NCBI GenBank assembly: GCA_945865755.1 | Contig: CAMBFS010000017.1 | Coordinates: forward strand, 1 to 38,921 | Direction of reading: 5' to 3' | Length of the DNA: 38,921 nt | Origin: Klebsiella pneumoniae | GTDB lineage: Bacteria > Desulfobacterota > Binatia > Bin18 | Shown: positions 30,979 through 38,921 of the stretch, piece by piece | How the letters are laid out: every line of letters starts with the position of its first letter | Position numbering within the stretch: the first letter of the stretch is position 1 | Program-made: the position numbers and the translations under genes | The notes under the pieces: generated by a model | What the model was told of the DNA's origin: nothing | Databases searched by the model: none | The model's input: only the letters and a program-made list of their open reading frames with translations

Positions 30979-31316
30979 AGAAAACCACCGTCCGTTTAGA
31001 GGAACCAACCCATGCCCTCTTGGAGCAGATAGCCGCCAAGCGGGGATTGTCCCTGAACCATCTGATTAACTATGCCTTAGTGCGGTTTGTGTCGTTTGAA
31101 GAAGCGACGCAACTCGTCGAGGAGCGGGCGCGGCGGGCACGGTCGGGGGCGATGCGGCATGTGTTGCAAAAGGTCCCCGTCCAACGTGCGGCGGTGTTGG
31201 ACCCTAAGGATGAACGGCCCACCGGCTTCGACCGGAGAGTGTTCGTGCGACGGTTGAAACGCGAAGCCGCGCTTCAGCAGGGTATGGTTGTTGAGTCGCG
31301 TTCTTCCGTTTCTTGA
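30975..31316 (+). CDS. Ribbon-helix-helix antitoxin
   Basis: A 113-residue protein with an N-terminal RHH (Arc/CopG-like) DNA-binding domain: KKTTVRLEEPTHALLEQIAAKRGLSLNHLINYALVRFV, the beta-strand TVRL followed by two helices. The remaining basic region (about residues 45-113) would wrap the toxin, as antitoxin C-termini do. It overlaps the PIN gene by 4 bp. It probably binds the palindrome at 30523-30540. Convergent with the GT2 gene 54 bp away. Confidence 0.82.
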   Translation: MKKTTVRLEEPTHALLEQIAAKRGLSLNHLINYALVRFVSFEEATQLVEERARRARSGAMRHVLQKVPVQRAAVLDPKDERPTGFDRRVFVRRLKREAALQQGMVVESRSSVS

Positions 31317-31370
31317 GAGCATCTGGAGCAAGGGAGGTGCGTGCCCGTTGGTTGGTGCGCTCCTCTCTGT

Positions 31371-32699
31371 TTACGCTACCGAGAGATCAATCAACCGCCA
31401 CGCCAACGGACGAAAATCGCGGTTCCGCAGAAACCGGTGCGGGACAAACCACGCCGAGGCGTCAATTTCCACCGTGACGACGCGCACGACTTCCGGTTTG
31501 GGTAGCGGCAGCTCACAGGTGAATGGCCCTTCGTGTTCAATCCGCTGCTCACCGACTTCTTGCCCATCCACCCGGATGGTCAGCACCAGCGGGGTGGTGA
31601 AGTATTGCAGGTGCCCCTCGCCGTGAAGGCGGAGGGTCCGTGTGGTCGCGGTTGTTTCACAGGTCGTGACGAAGCGCGGACCAATCCAGCCATCTTCCCA
31701 GGGCGCCGTGCGCTCCAAATAGGCGGTGGTTCGCGCATGGTGATCCGAGCCCTCGGCCAGCCGTTCGAGGAGCCGCTGGATTCGTCCTTGCGTGCGGGCG
31801 CGCAGAAACGGGTAGAGCGTCACATAAAAGACGACTTCCGGGGCCAGCAGACCCCCCGCGATAGCCCAGGGCAAGGGCGCGAGCACCTGGTGCTGTCGCC
31901 ACCCTTCTTGGGCATGGCGGAGCCACCGACGCGCCCGCCGGGCACGGTCAAATTGGTGCCAGGCTAACGACAGCGCCAGCCGCCAGTAGCGTGGCATCCA
32001 CGGCGCCCCCCAGTAGCGACGACTCAAGACGATGCTTTCTTCTAACCGTTTGGCTTCGCTGGAGACACTGGTTTGCGATGTCTCATGGAGGCAGTAGGTC
32101 GCCCACACCTGATCGACCGGCCAAAAGGTGTACTGGCGCGAGAACCGACAAAACAGGTCATAGTCGATCCAGCCAACCCGCAAACTTTCATCCAGCGGGC
32201 CGCACTCCCGCCACACCTGGGGGGTCCAAAACGTGGCGGGCTGTGGGATGGTGTGTCCTTTCCAGATTCGTAACACCCGGTCGTGGGTGCTGAACTGGCT
32301 GGGATGCTCAATGCCAATGTAGCGGCTCTGGGCATCCGTGAAACGACAGCGCCCCATCACGATATGACGGCCACGCTCAGGCGCGATCTCTTGTGCGACC
32401 CGGTGGAGCGCGCCGGGGGTCAGGGTATCGTCCGAATTGAGAAAGCCCCAAATCTCCCCCGTGGCGAGCGTGAAGCCGAGGTTGACGTTGCCCGCATGCC
32501 CACGGTTGGGGACCGACACCACGTGGAGATGGGGATACCGCTTGAGCACCTCCAACGTCTCATCGACGGAACTGCCCTCGACCACGATGTGCTCCAGATT
32601 GGGATAGTCTTGCGCGCGCACGCTGTCGATGGTCTCGCCGATATAGCGGCCTTGATTAAACGAGGGGGTGACAATGGAAATCCGTGGCCATTTCTCCAT
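31371..32699 (-). CDS. GT2 glycosyltransferase with C-terminal beta-sandwich-like module
   Basis: A 442-residue enzyme. The GT-A domain (residues 1-240) has RISIVTPSFNQGRYIGETI, NLEHIVVEGSS, and the metal-binding line IWGFLNSDDTLTPGAL, with the later PATFWTPQVWRECGPLDESL of GT2 acceptor sites. The segment to about 300 is helical and basic. The last 120 residues (FVTTCETTATTRTLRLHGEGHLQ..., LVLTIRVDGQEVGEQRI) form a beta-rich module. A similar module is in the protein at 37897-38838. It transfers a sugar, the identity unknown. The start is ATG 32699, 11 bp after the stop of the next gene upstream, so the cluster is one operon. Confidence 0.85.
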   Translation of the reverse strand: MEKWPRISIVTPSFNQGRYIGETIDSVRAQDYPNLEHIVVEGSSVDETLEVLKRYPHLHVVSVPNRGHAGNVNLGFTLATGEIWGFLNSDDTLTPGALHRVAQEIAPERGRHIVMGRCRFTDAQSRYIGIEHPSQFSTHDRVLRIWKGHTIPQPATFWTPQVWRECGPLDESLRVGWIDYDLFCRFSRQYTFWPVDQVWATYCLHETSQTSVSSEAKRLEESIVLSRRYWGAPWMPRYWRLALSLAWHQFDRARRARRWLRHAQEGWRQHQVLAPLPWAIAGGLLAPEVVFYVTLYPFLRARTQGRIQRLLERLAEGSDHHARTTAYLERTAPWEDGWIGPRFVTTCETTATTRTLRLHGEGHLQYFTTPLVLTIRVDGQEVGEQRIEHEGPFTCELPLPKPEVVRVVTVEIDASAWFVPHRFLRNRDFRPLAWRLIDLSVA

Positions 32700-32710
32700 A
32701 GCAAAAAATC

Positions 32711-35227
32711 CTATCCGAAGTGGTGTGCGCGCACCTGGTGTAACGTGCGCACCACGGTGGTGGTGAAGCGCGTCCAGGAAAATCGTTGGGCCTGCTGTCG
32801 CCCTTGCGCGATCAGGTGTTGGCGTAAGGGGGCATCCGTGAGGACGCGGGACATGGCATGCGCTAATTCTTCTGGAGAGTGTGGGTTTACTTGCAACGCC
32901 GCCGTGCCACCGATCTCGGCGAGACTGGTGGTGTTGCTACAGATCACCGGACAGTCGCACCACATCGCCTCCAGCACGGGGATGCCAAACCCCTCAAATA
33001 ATGAAGGAAACACCAAGGCGGCGGCTCCCTCGTATAAGGCGGGCAGCTCGTCCGCGGGACAGTAGCCCAGAAACCGAACTCGTTCTTCTAACCGTAACTC
33101 TTGCAGCAATGCCAAGAGTTCGGGGTGCGCCTCTCGGGGATTGCCGGTGCAGAGGAGCAGTGGATCAAGATGATACTCCTCGCGGAGGATGCGCAGCGCC
33201 CGTAGCGCGGTACGGTGATTTTTGTGGGGCCAGGTGTGGCCGGGGAAAAATAGATACTCGCCGACGGGCAAGCCGTATTTGTCGGTCACCGCCCGCGTGT
33301 TGTGTCTCGCAGGGCTCCCCGGATGAAAGATCGGGTCGGCGGCTAGATGGGTGGTGGTGATACGGTCGGGGGCAATCCCCAGCCGGTCAATGAGAGTCTG
33401 TCTGGTGAACTCGGAAATGGCACACAGGTGGTCGGCGTGCTTGATGGACTCGGTGTAAATGCGCCGTCGCTCCGCCAGTGCCTGTGGGGAGAAAAACTCT
33501 GGGTGGTATTCATGTTGAATATCCGGGACCACCAACACATTGGCCAAGGGGTACACATCCAGGTGGAGGTAGCCGGGAATCGACAGCGCGACCTCCGCGT
33601 CCAACGCGTTGGTCCGGCGCAGGGCTTCCACTTCCTGAGACCGCCAATAGTCGAGGTTGCCCAGGCGATGGAGCCGTTGTCCGACGTTCCTGACCAAGTG
33701 ATGCCAGGCCCGCGCCGGTCCATCGACCGGTCTGACTTTGATGTTGGGACAGCCCCGCAGATCAAAATCGTAGCGGACCTCCCCCGGCACCAAGAGGGTG
33801 TAGGCATTATCGTGGTCCAACTGGCGCAGGTGCTCAACAAACGACCGCGAGAGATTTTCGATGCCGCCGGCGAGCCCAGGGCGCATCCAGCGTAAATCAA
33901 CGAGGACTCGCATGGGGGTGCGTCGTTGCCGCTTTTCTTGCCACACCTCTTCGATGGCCTGGTAATACCGCTGAGTGAGGTGGTCGGGGTGGTGATGCTG
34001 AAGCACGAGTGCGCGTCCGTGCGCGCGGAGGCGGTCACGAGCGGGTGGATCGTCAAGCGCATAGCCGACGCGGTCGGTGAGGGCGTGCGCATCATCGACG
34101 ATGAGAATGTTGACGCCATCCTGATAGTCCAGCCCCTCGGCGCCGATGCGCGTGGAGACGACGCATTTTTGCAACGCCCAGGCTTCGAGGATTTTTTGCC
34201 GCATGCCCGCGCCGAAGCGCAACGGGACCACCACCACCGTAGCCTCGGCGATATAGGGACGGATGTCGGGCACGGTGCCGGTGACGACAATGCCCGGATG
34301 TTGAGCTAACGCGCGAACCGCTGGTGTCGGGTCGCGCCCGACGATCCAGAATTCCGCCGCCGGATGGGTCGCCTGAATGCGCGGAAACACGTCACGGGCG
34401 AAGAAAAGGGCGGCATCCTCATTGGGCGGGTGATTCATCATGCCGGTAAACAGAATGCGCGCGGGGGCTTCGCGCTGTTCTGGGAGCGGGGCAAAATAGG
34501 TGCTGTCCACCGGAATGGGAATAGTCACCACGCGGGTCGGGGCATAGTGCTGGCGTACCCATAGTTCATCCGCCGGGGAGACGGTGATGACTAGATCGTA
34601 GCGTTGGCAATAGGCCCGTTCAAAACGGCGGTAGCGCCAGGCCTCGTGCCAGCAGGTGAGCCACCGCCACCACGACGGAGCGGTGCGGGCCTGGCGTTCA
34701 TAGACCAAGGCGCGCACGTCGTGCAGCACCAGGACGGAAACTGGGGTCCGGGGGACAGCGTCCAGCCAGTGCGCGCAACTGCTTTGGATGACGATCAGTG
34801 CCTGCCACGAGTGCTCCGTCACGGCGCGGAGCAGCGCGGCTGAAAAATTACGAAACTGGAGGTCGCGCATGGCGGTGTCGCGCGGTCGGTTCGACCATAT
34901 CCCCGCGCCCGCGCGCATGCCGATGCGGAAGAGCGTCCCCAGTCGCTTTTTCCATTGTTTCCACGGCGAGAGTTGTAGAGGCGCGAGTGGGGGGGGAGAG
35001 GGTGAAGTTGGCTGCGACGCGTTGGGATGCTCCCACACGTACAAGTTGACGTTGGCCGCGCGCAGGGCGTGCTGCTTTTCGTATTGTTCATGGGTATGGA
35101 CGAGCGAGACCAGGCCGACTTTGCGCGCGAGACGTGTCAGGTTCGTGGTGTGCAGATACTCGATGCCGCCCCACCCTGGAAAAACGGGGAGGTCGCCATT
35201 GAGAATGAGGACATTCAATTTTCGCAT
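32711..35227 (-). CDS. Fused double GT4 glycosyltransferase
   Basis: An 838-residue protein with two complete GT-B/GT4 domains. Domain 1 (residues 1-438) begins KLNVLILNGDLPVFPGWGGIEYL and has the FGAGMRQKILEAW catalytic region, with YYQAIEEVWQEK near its end. Domain 2 (439-838) begins MRVLVDLRWMRPGLAGGIENLS, a typical free N-terminus, and has LYEGAAALVFPSLFEGFGIPV and EAMWCDCPV with the two Glu of the EX7E motif. No stop or ribosome site separates them, so this is a gene fusion making two linkages or a bifunctional polymerase. A C8 run lies at 34987-34994 inside domain 1. ATG 35227 is chosen for the KLNVLIL start. Confidence 0.85.
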   Translation of the reverse strand: MRKLNVLILNGDLPVFPGWGGIEYLHTTNLTRLARKVGLVSLVHTHEQYEKQHALRAANVNLYVWEHPNASQPTSPSPPPLAPLQLSPWKQWKKRLGTLFRIGMRAGAGIWSNRPRDTAMRDLQFRNFSAALLRAVTEHSWQALIVIQSSCAHWLDAVPRTPVSVLVLHDVRALVYERQARTAPSWWRWLTCWHEAWRYRRFERAYCQRYDLVITVSPADELWVRQHYAPTRVVTIPIPVDSTYFAPLPEQREAPARILFTGMMNHPPNEDAALFFARDVFPRIQATHPAAEFWIVGRDPTPAVRALAQHPGIVVTGTVPDIRPYIAEATVVVVPLRFGAGMRQKILEAWALQKCVVSTRIGAEGLDYQDGVNILIVDDAHALTDRVGYALDDPPARDRLRAHGRALVLQHHHPDHLTQRYYQAIEEVWQEKRQRRTPMRVLVDLRWMRPGLAGGIENLSRSFVEHLRQLDHDNAYTLLVPGEVRYDFDLRGCPNIKVRPVDGPARAWHHLVRNVGQRLHRLGNLDYWRSQEVEALRRTNALDAEVALSIPGYLHLDVYPLANVLVVPDIQHEYHPEFFSPQALAERRRIYTESIKHADHLCAISEFTRQTLIDRLGIAPDRITTTHLAADPIFHPGSPARHNTRAVTDKYGLPVGEYLFFPGHTWPHKNHRTALRALRILREEYHLDPLLLCTGNPREAHPELLALLQELRLEERVRFLGYCPADELPALYEGAAALVFPSLFEGFGIPVLEAMWCDCPVICSNTTSLAEIGGTAALQVNPHSPEELAHAMSRVLTDAPLRQHLIAQGRQQAQRFSWTRFTTTVVRTLHQVRAHHFG

Positions 35228-35238
35228 ACACGTGGGGG

Positions 35239-37852
35239 TCATGGCTTGCGGAGCAGAAGCGCGAACCGGGCATAACAAGAGGGGTCAACCTCCTGGGTGT
35301 TGGTGAGTCGGTACAGAGTGACCCCCCAGCCATTCACGGTCGCGAGGACGCGGGACACACAATGTTCGGGATCATAGAAGCGGCCATGCCGATTGCCCCA
35401 GCCGGGGGCACAGTACACGACCGCGTCATCCTCGAAGTGCATGTCGGCGGGGATGGCGACTTCTGGGTCAGTCTGGATGGCGTATTCCTCGGAGAGATAC
35501 AGCGGGACGATACACACCGCGCCTCCGGGGAGCAGAACCCGCGCCGCCTCGCGTAGGAAGTCGATATCGGACGTGCCCTCGAAATGCTCGAAGGAGCAAT
35601 GCAGGGCCATCTTGGTGGCGAAGCCATCGGGGACGGGCATGCGCGCGGCATCGCCACCGATGGTGTCGCCGTTGAGTCCCGCCGGATAGGCTAAATCCTG
35701 GCGATAGGTCGTGACCCCAAAGAGGCGGTGATAGATGTCTGGCACGGGGCTGTGTTCACTCGCGATGTCGATGTAGATGTCCTGGGCGTCGAGTTGGAGC
35801 AACCGAGCGGCGACATAATGCTCAAGCGCCTTCTCCGGTTGGTTTGTGGCATAATAGGTGGAGAACTCCCCGCGATACCGCGCCTCCGCGACATACCGGT
35901 GATACTCGGCGAGATCGATCGCATAGTCGTGGACGGCAACGCCTAAGTCTTGCAACCGTTGGCGAATGCGATCCTCTGAGCCTGGCGGGTACCACACGCC
36001 TCCGCTTTTTTTTGGGTCGCGGATGCGCGCATGGGAAAGCTCGAACGCGGATTGTTGAGTAACGACAGGCGATGAAGCGGGGGCTTCTGGCGACGACACG
36101 GACAGCGGAGGGGTAGACGTGCTCGCCGCTGGCGTCGTTGGGGGAAGTGGATCCGGTTCTGGGGTCAGCATCTGTTCCACCCAGGCCCACCGCCCGAACC
36201 GTCGTAAGCCGCGGTACAGGCGGCCGCGCTGAATGGCGTGCAGGACACGCTCAACGCGTTGCAGTCGCATGGCGAGTGTTGCGGTTCGCCATCGCGCGTC
36301 GTCCCTCTGTGCGCGGAGGGTATCGCGTTCGGTTCGCAGCTCTTCTAAGCGGTGGGCCTGCTCCGCGATCACCACGCGCTGCGTGACGCGACCCGCCTCG
36401 ACGGCGGTGAGCTGTTGTTGGAGGTCGGTGAGCTGCGTTTGCAAGCTGTTCGTTCGGCTTCCATTTCGCCCAAGCGGCGACCTTGCTCCGCGATCACCAC
36501 ACGCTGTGTGACGCGACCTGCCTCGACAGCGGTGAGCTGTTGCTGGAGGTCGGTGCCCCGCGTTCGTAAGCTCTCGCGTTCAGCTTCGATTTCTCGCAAG
36601 CGATGGTCTTGTGCTTCTCTCTGGGCCTGCAAGGTGGTGCGCTCCGCCTCGACAATGGGGAGGTGTTGTTGGAGGTCGGTGACCCGCGATCGTAAGCTGT
36701 TCGTTCGGCTTCCACTTCGTCCAGGCGGCGGCCTTGCTCCGCGATTACCTCGTGCAAGTTGTGGCGTTCGGTTTCGAGCGTGCCGAAGGTGAGGGCTTGA
36801 GCTTCCAGCCGGGCGTGTTGAGCGCCGCGCTCCGCTTCAGTGGCGGTAACGTGTTGTTGGAGGTCGGTGACCCGCGCGTGCAAAATGTTGCGTTCGGCCT
36901 CGACTTCGCCCAAGAGATGCCCTTGGTCCTCAATGACGCGCAGCCGCGCGGCACGGTCCAGTTCCACGGTGGCGAAGTGGGTCTGGAGAGTCGCCAATTC
37001 TTGTTTGAACGCCTCACGTTCTGCTTGGAGCGCTTCGACTTTGCGCCGCAGGTCCGTGGAACTTTCCCACGTGCTTCCACCCGGTGGGTCACTCGGCTCG
37101 TGCGCTTCTCGTCGCAGGGCAATGGCGACGCCGTGACCAATCTCGGTGTATTTCTCGCACAAAAACCTTGGATTGTTGCCGACCACCTCATCCCACACCT
37201 CTTCCAGCCAGGGATGCTGGGGATGGCGGATGTCGTCGAATACCAAGAGGCCGCCGACCTTGAGACGTGGGAGGACATGGAGGAGGTCCGTGCGAGTGCC
37301 GGTTTCCGTGTGGTCTCCGTCCACGGTGATCACATCAAAGAAGAGCGTCGGGTGCTCTCGCAAGAAGAGCGGCACGGTCTCTTGGGAATTACCAGTGGTG
37401 AGCACGAGTTCCCCCCGGTGCCCCACGCGTTGGAGTTGCGAACACACGAGGTCAGGCCCTGGATTGGGGAGCCCGGCGTAGTTGTCGATCCAGCGATCAA
37501 AGCCATACAGATGACATGCGGGCGCGAGACTGGCCACGACGGCCATGCTGCGCCCCCGGAAGACGCCAATCTCCAAATAGTGCGTGGGTTTCAGGAGCGT
37601 GGTCGCGGCATGCAGGACCGTGAGTAAGTCGGGATACCCCCAGAGGTCGCCAAACTTCTGGAGTCCTTCCTCATAGTACCGTTGCATGAAGGCGAGGTAG
37701 TCATCGGCTTCAAGACGCGCGAGCAGCGCGGTGACTGCGCGGATCGTCGCGGGCCGTGCGCTATGGGCGAAGACCGTGCTGGTGCCGATTTGCAGCGGAT
37801 GGAGCCATTGCGTTGGTGCGGAAAGGAACGTGGCGGTCGTGTTTGTTGCCAT
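35239..37852 (-). pseudogene. Methyltransferase-coiled-coil-methyltransferase gene with two identical 1-nt deletions
   Basis: Frame 1 (from ATG 37852) encodes a Methyltransf_24-type domain: HYLEIGVFRGRS (91-102), FDVITVDGDHTETG (172-185) and VFDDIRHPQHPW, then from residue 266 a coiled coil with repeats about 42 residues (126 bp) long. Two 1-nt deletions, at about 36700 and 36450, both in the word GAACGAACAGCTT, shift the frame; undoing both gives 872 codons. The last part (HCSFEHFEGTSDIDFLREAARVLLPGG, VCIVPLYL) is a second SAM methyltransferase, preceded by a Pro/Ser linker. Intact, it would be a large glycan modifier, the coiled coil perhaps setting chain length as in WbdD-like proteins. 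An A8 run lies at 36006-36013. Confidence 0.75.
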
Positions 37853-37872
37853 ACGCTTTATTCTTCCATGGA

Positions 37873-37900
37873 GTAGAGGCGAATGATTATTCGCCTCTAC
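37873..37900. repeat. Perfect 12-bp hairpin (REP-like)
   Basis: GTAGAGGCGAAT, loop GATT, ATTCGCCTCTAC. It overlaps the stop codon of the upstream GT2 gene (37897-37899) and precedes the next gene by 21 bp. There is no T run on the minus strand, so it is not a standard terminator. Palindromes of this form occur as dispersed repeats in several phyla (recollection), so it may be a REP-like element or an mRNA 3' stabiliser within the operon. Confidence 0.65.
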
Positions 37901-38838
37901 CGAATCGTCCGAGGTCCAGTACACATTTTCTTGAGCGCCCGCCAGAGCACCCCTGGCCCTTGCTGCAATTCCGTCCAGGGCACGCGCCGATTGGTGAGCA
38001 TGAATTTCCCCAGGAAGAGCAGGGGCTTGAGGATGGAGAACAGCCACCCCCGTGCCGTGGTATAGCAAACCAGCGTGTGGCCTTGTTCGTCACGCACGGA
38101 GAAGTGGTGGAGTTGGTAGGACCGGAGACGGTCGCCCGATGTCGCGCGCGCGTGGGGGAGGGGAACGGACCTGTCGGTGTGGATGGTGAGTTCAGATACC
38201 TGATGGTCCGTGTGTCCTAACGCGGTGGAGGAGCATGAGGTGGTGACGGTAAACGGCCCCGCCGGTAGGACGGTTTCATGCAGCATGTGATCGTTCACCG
38301 CGACTCGTACCGAGAGTGGGCTGGCTGCTGGTGGTACGACTCCCTTCAGGTGCACCACTAGGTGCCGCCACCCCCCGTGGAGCACGAGTCGGACGCGCCG
38401 CGCCGCCCACCCATCGGTATCAATGCCTTGGAGGTTGGGCATGAGCGCGGCGCGGAGCCGGAAGGTGGCATAAGAGTGGAGCCACGAGGCGGGCACCTCG
38501 TGGTAATACCGCTGAACGACGCGTAGCGCCTCTTCCAGGGCCTGGACCGGATGCGCCACGGTCTTGGCCTCCATCTGGAGCCGCGCATTGGCGAGATACT
38601 CGTTGAGGTGCGCGATCCGCGCGCGTTGGGCGACCCAAAGCCAATACTCATAATCCAGGCAATACTGAAGGGTGGCGTCCAATGGGCCGATGTCGTGGAA
38701 CAGCGCGGCGCGGAAGAACACGGTGGGTTGGCAGATAAAGCAGTATTCGCGCAGCCGTTGCTGGTCAAAGGGCTCACGGCAAACGCACTTCAGGGGTGGC
38801 GAAAACCGAGGAGTTGGGCGAGGTAGGGAATCGACCAT
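37897..38838 (-). CDS. GT2-like protein lacking its N-terminal half
   Basis: A 313-residue frame. Residues about 22-100 match the acceptor half of GT2 enzymes: EPFDQQRLREYCFICQPTVFFR, LDATLQYCLDYEYWLWVAQRA, RIAHLNEYLANARL. The nucleotide-sugar half with its SVIIP and DxD motifs is missing. The C-terminal 170 residues are the beta-rich module seen in the GT2 at 31371-32699 (VRLVLHGGWRHLVVHLKG..., LSVRVAVNDH). The region upstream codes for a different protein's end, so the gene looks 5'-truncated. It cannot act as a glycosyltransferase by itself; the module might still bind something. The start ATG 38838 is nominal. Confidence 0.6.
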   Translation of the reverse strand: MVDSLPRPTPRFSPPLKCVCREPFDQQRLREYCFICQPTVFFRAALFHDIGPLDATLQYCLDYEYWLWVAQRARIAHLNEYLANARLQMEAKTVAHPVQALEEALRVVQRYYHEVPASWLHSYATFRLRAALMPNLQGIDTDGWAARRVRLVLHGGWRHLVVHLKGVVPPAASPLSVRVAVNDHMLHETVLPAGPFTVTTSCSSTALGHTDHQVSELTIHTDRSVPLPHARATSGDRLRSYQLHHFSVRDEQGHTLVCYTTARGWLFSILKPLLFLGKFMLTNRRVPWTELQQGPGVLWRALKKMCTGPRTIR

Positions 38839-38921
38839 CCGGCCAGTTTACGCTTGACTTTCATTGAGTCTTTGCTGGGATCCCCCCGTAACAAGGAGAG
38901 CGCCAGGCGGTTCATAAATGC
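38790..38921 (-). CDS. C-terminal end of an unidentified protein (partial)
   Basis: The frame entering from the right edge encodes 43 residues (FMNRLALSLLRGDPSKDSM, then KVKRKLAGWSIPYLAQLLG) and stops at 38790-38792. The basic, Leu-rich ending resembles the C-terminus of surface-polysaccharide glycosyltransferases. It overlaps the truncated GT2 frame by 49 bp, so either a real gene ends inside that start or a deletion has fused two genes. Confidence 0.4.
   Translation of the reverse strand, partial: AFMNRLALSLLRGDPSKDSMKVKRKLAGWSIPYLAQLLGFRHP

Noticed and set aside
36440..36715. Programmed -1 ribosomal frameshifting
   Set aside because: No X-XXY-YYZ slippery heptamer or following stem is evident at either shift site; deletion or sequence error fits better.

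Overview
The window reads as a chromosomal segment of an uncultivated, GC-rich, Gram-negative-type bacterium. The gene mix (family III CoA-transferase, luciferase-like monooxygenase, beta-keto acid cleavage enzyme, ACMSD-like amidohydrolase, diderm-style lipoprotein and Tat signals) recalls soil or marine metagenome lineages once filed under Deltaproteobacteria, such as Binatota, Desulfobacterota or Tectomicrobia. That placement is inference only. No rRNA, tRNA, CRISPR array or transposase was recognised.

Layout. 0-7.1 kb: Uma2 endonuclease-like protein, then mostly plus-strand genes (NAD-kinase-like, DHH phosphoesterase, DASS transporter, exported PPOX-fold protein, CDF zinc exporter, cupredoxin-like lipoprotein), closed by a bidirectional terminator. 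7.2-9.5 kb: a minus-strand block with a PuuD-like membrane protein and an oxidative-stress operon rubrerythrin-DUF3501-Fur/PerR, headed by a perfect 6-1-6 Fur-type palindrome. 9.6-13.6 kb: crcB, a spondin-domain secreted protein, a dead alpha/beta-hydrolase remnant, a CoA-transferase and a luciferase-like monooxygenase. 14.0-15.8 kb: small same-strand gene pairs (retropepsin with partner, DUF4160/DUF2442) and a GFA gene fragment, separated by attC-like imperfect palindromes of about 97 bp; this looks like an integron-less cassette array. 15.9-19.2 kb: hisH-hisA-yiiX-hisF. 19.3-27.2 kb: BKACE, four-helix-bundle protein, CinA-like, metallophosphoesterase, Tat-exported aldo/keto reductase with Fe-S tail, moaC-rlmI-like pair, a disordered protein and an amidohydrolase.

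27.3-38.9 kb: a surface-glycan locus with four glycosyltransferase genes (one a double GT4 fusion, one broken at a C9 tract, one missing its N-terminal half), a SAM methyltransferase, a PAPS sulfotransferase, a giant methyltransferase-coiled-coil-methyltransferase gene broken by two identical 1-nt deletions, and an embedded PIN/RHH toxin-antitoxin pair.

The most striking feature is a family of heptanucleotide tandem arrays. At least eleven loci between 0.8 and 27.3 kb carry different 7-bp units (for example GGAGACC, CTCCGAA, AGTCAAA, CTGACTA, CAAGCCT). They are often paired as inverted arrays, sit mostly between genes, but also run into coding sequence: they encode the C-termini of HisH and Fur and a roughly 33-residue in-frame insertion in HisF only three residues after catalytic Asp130. 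They flank the four-helix-bundle gene in inverted orientation, and they were not seen in the glycan locus beyond its first gene's stop codon.
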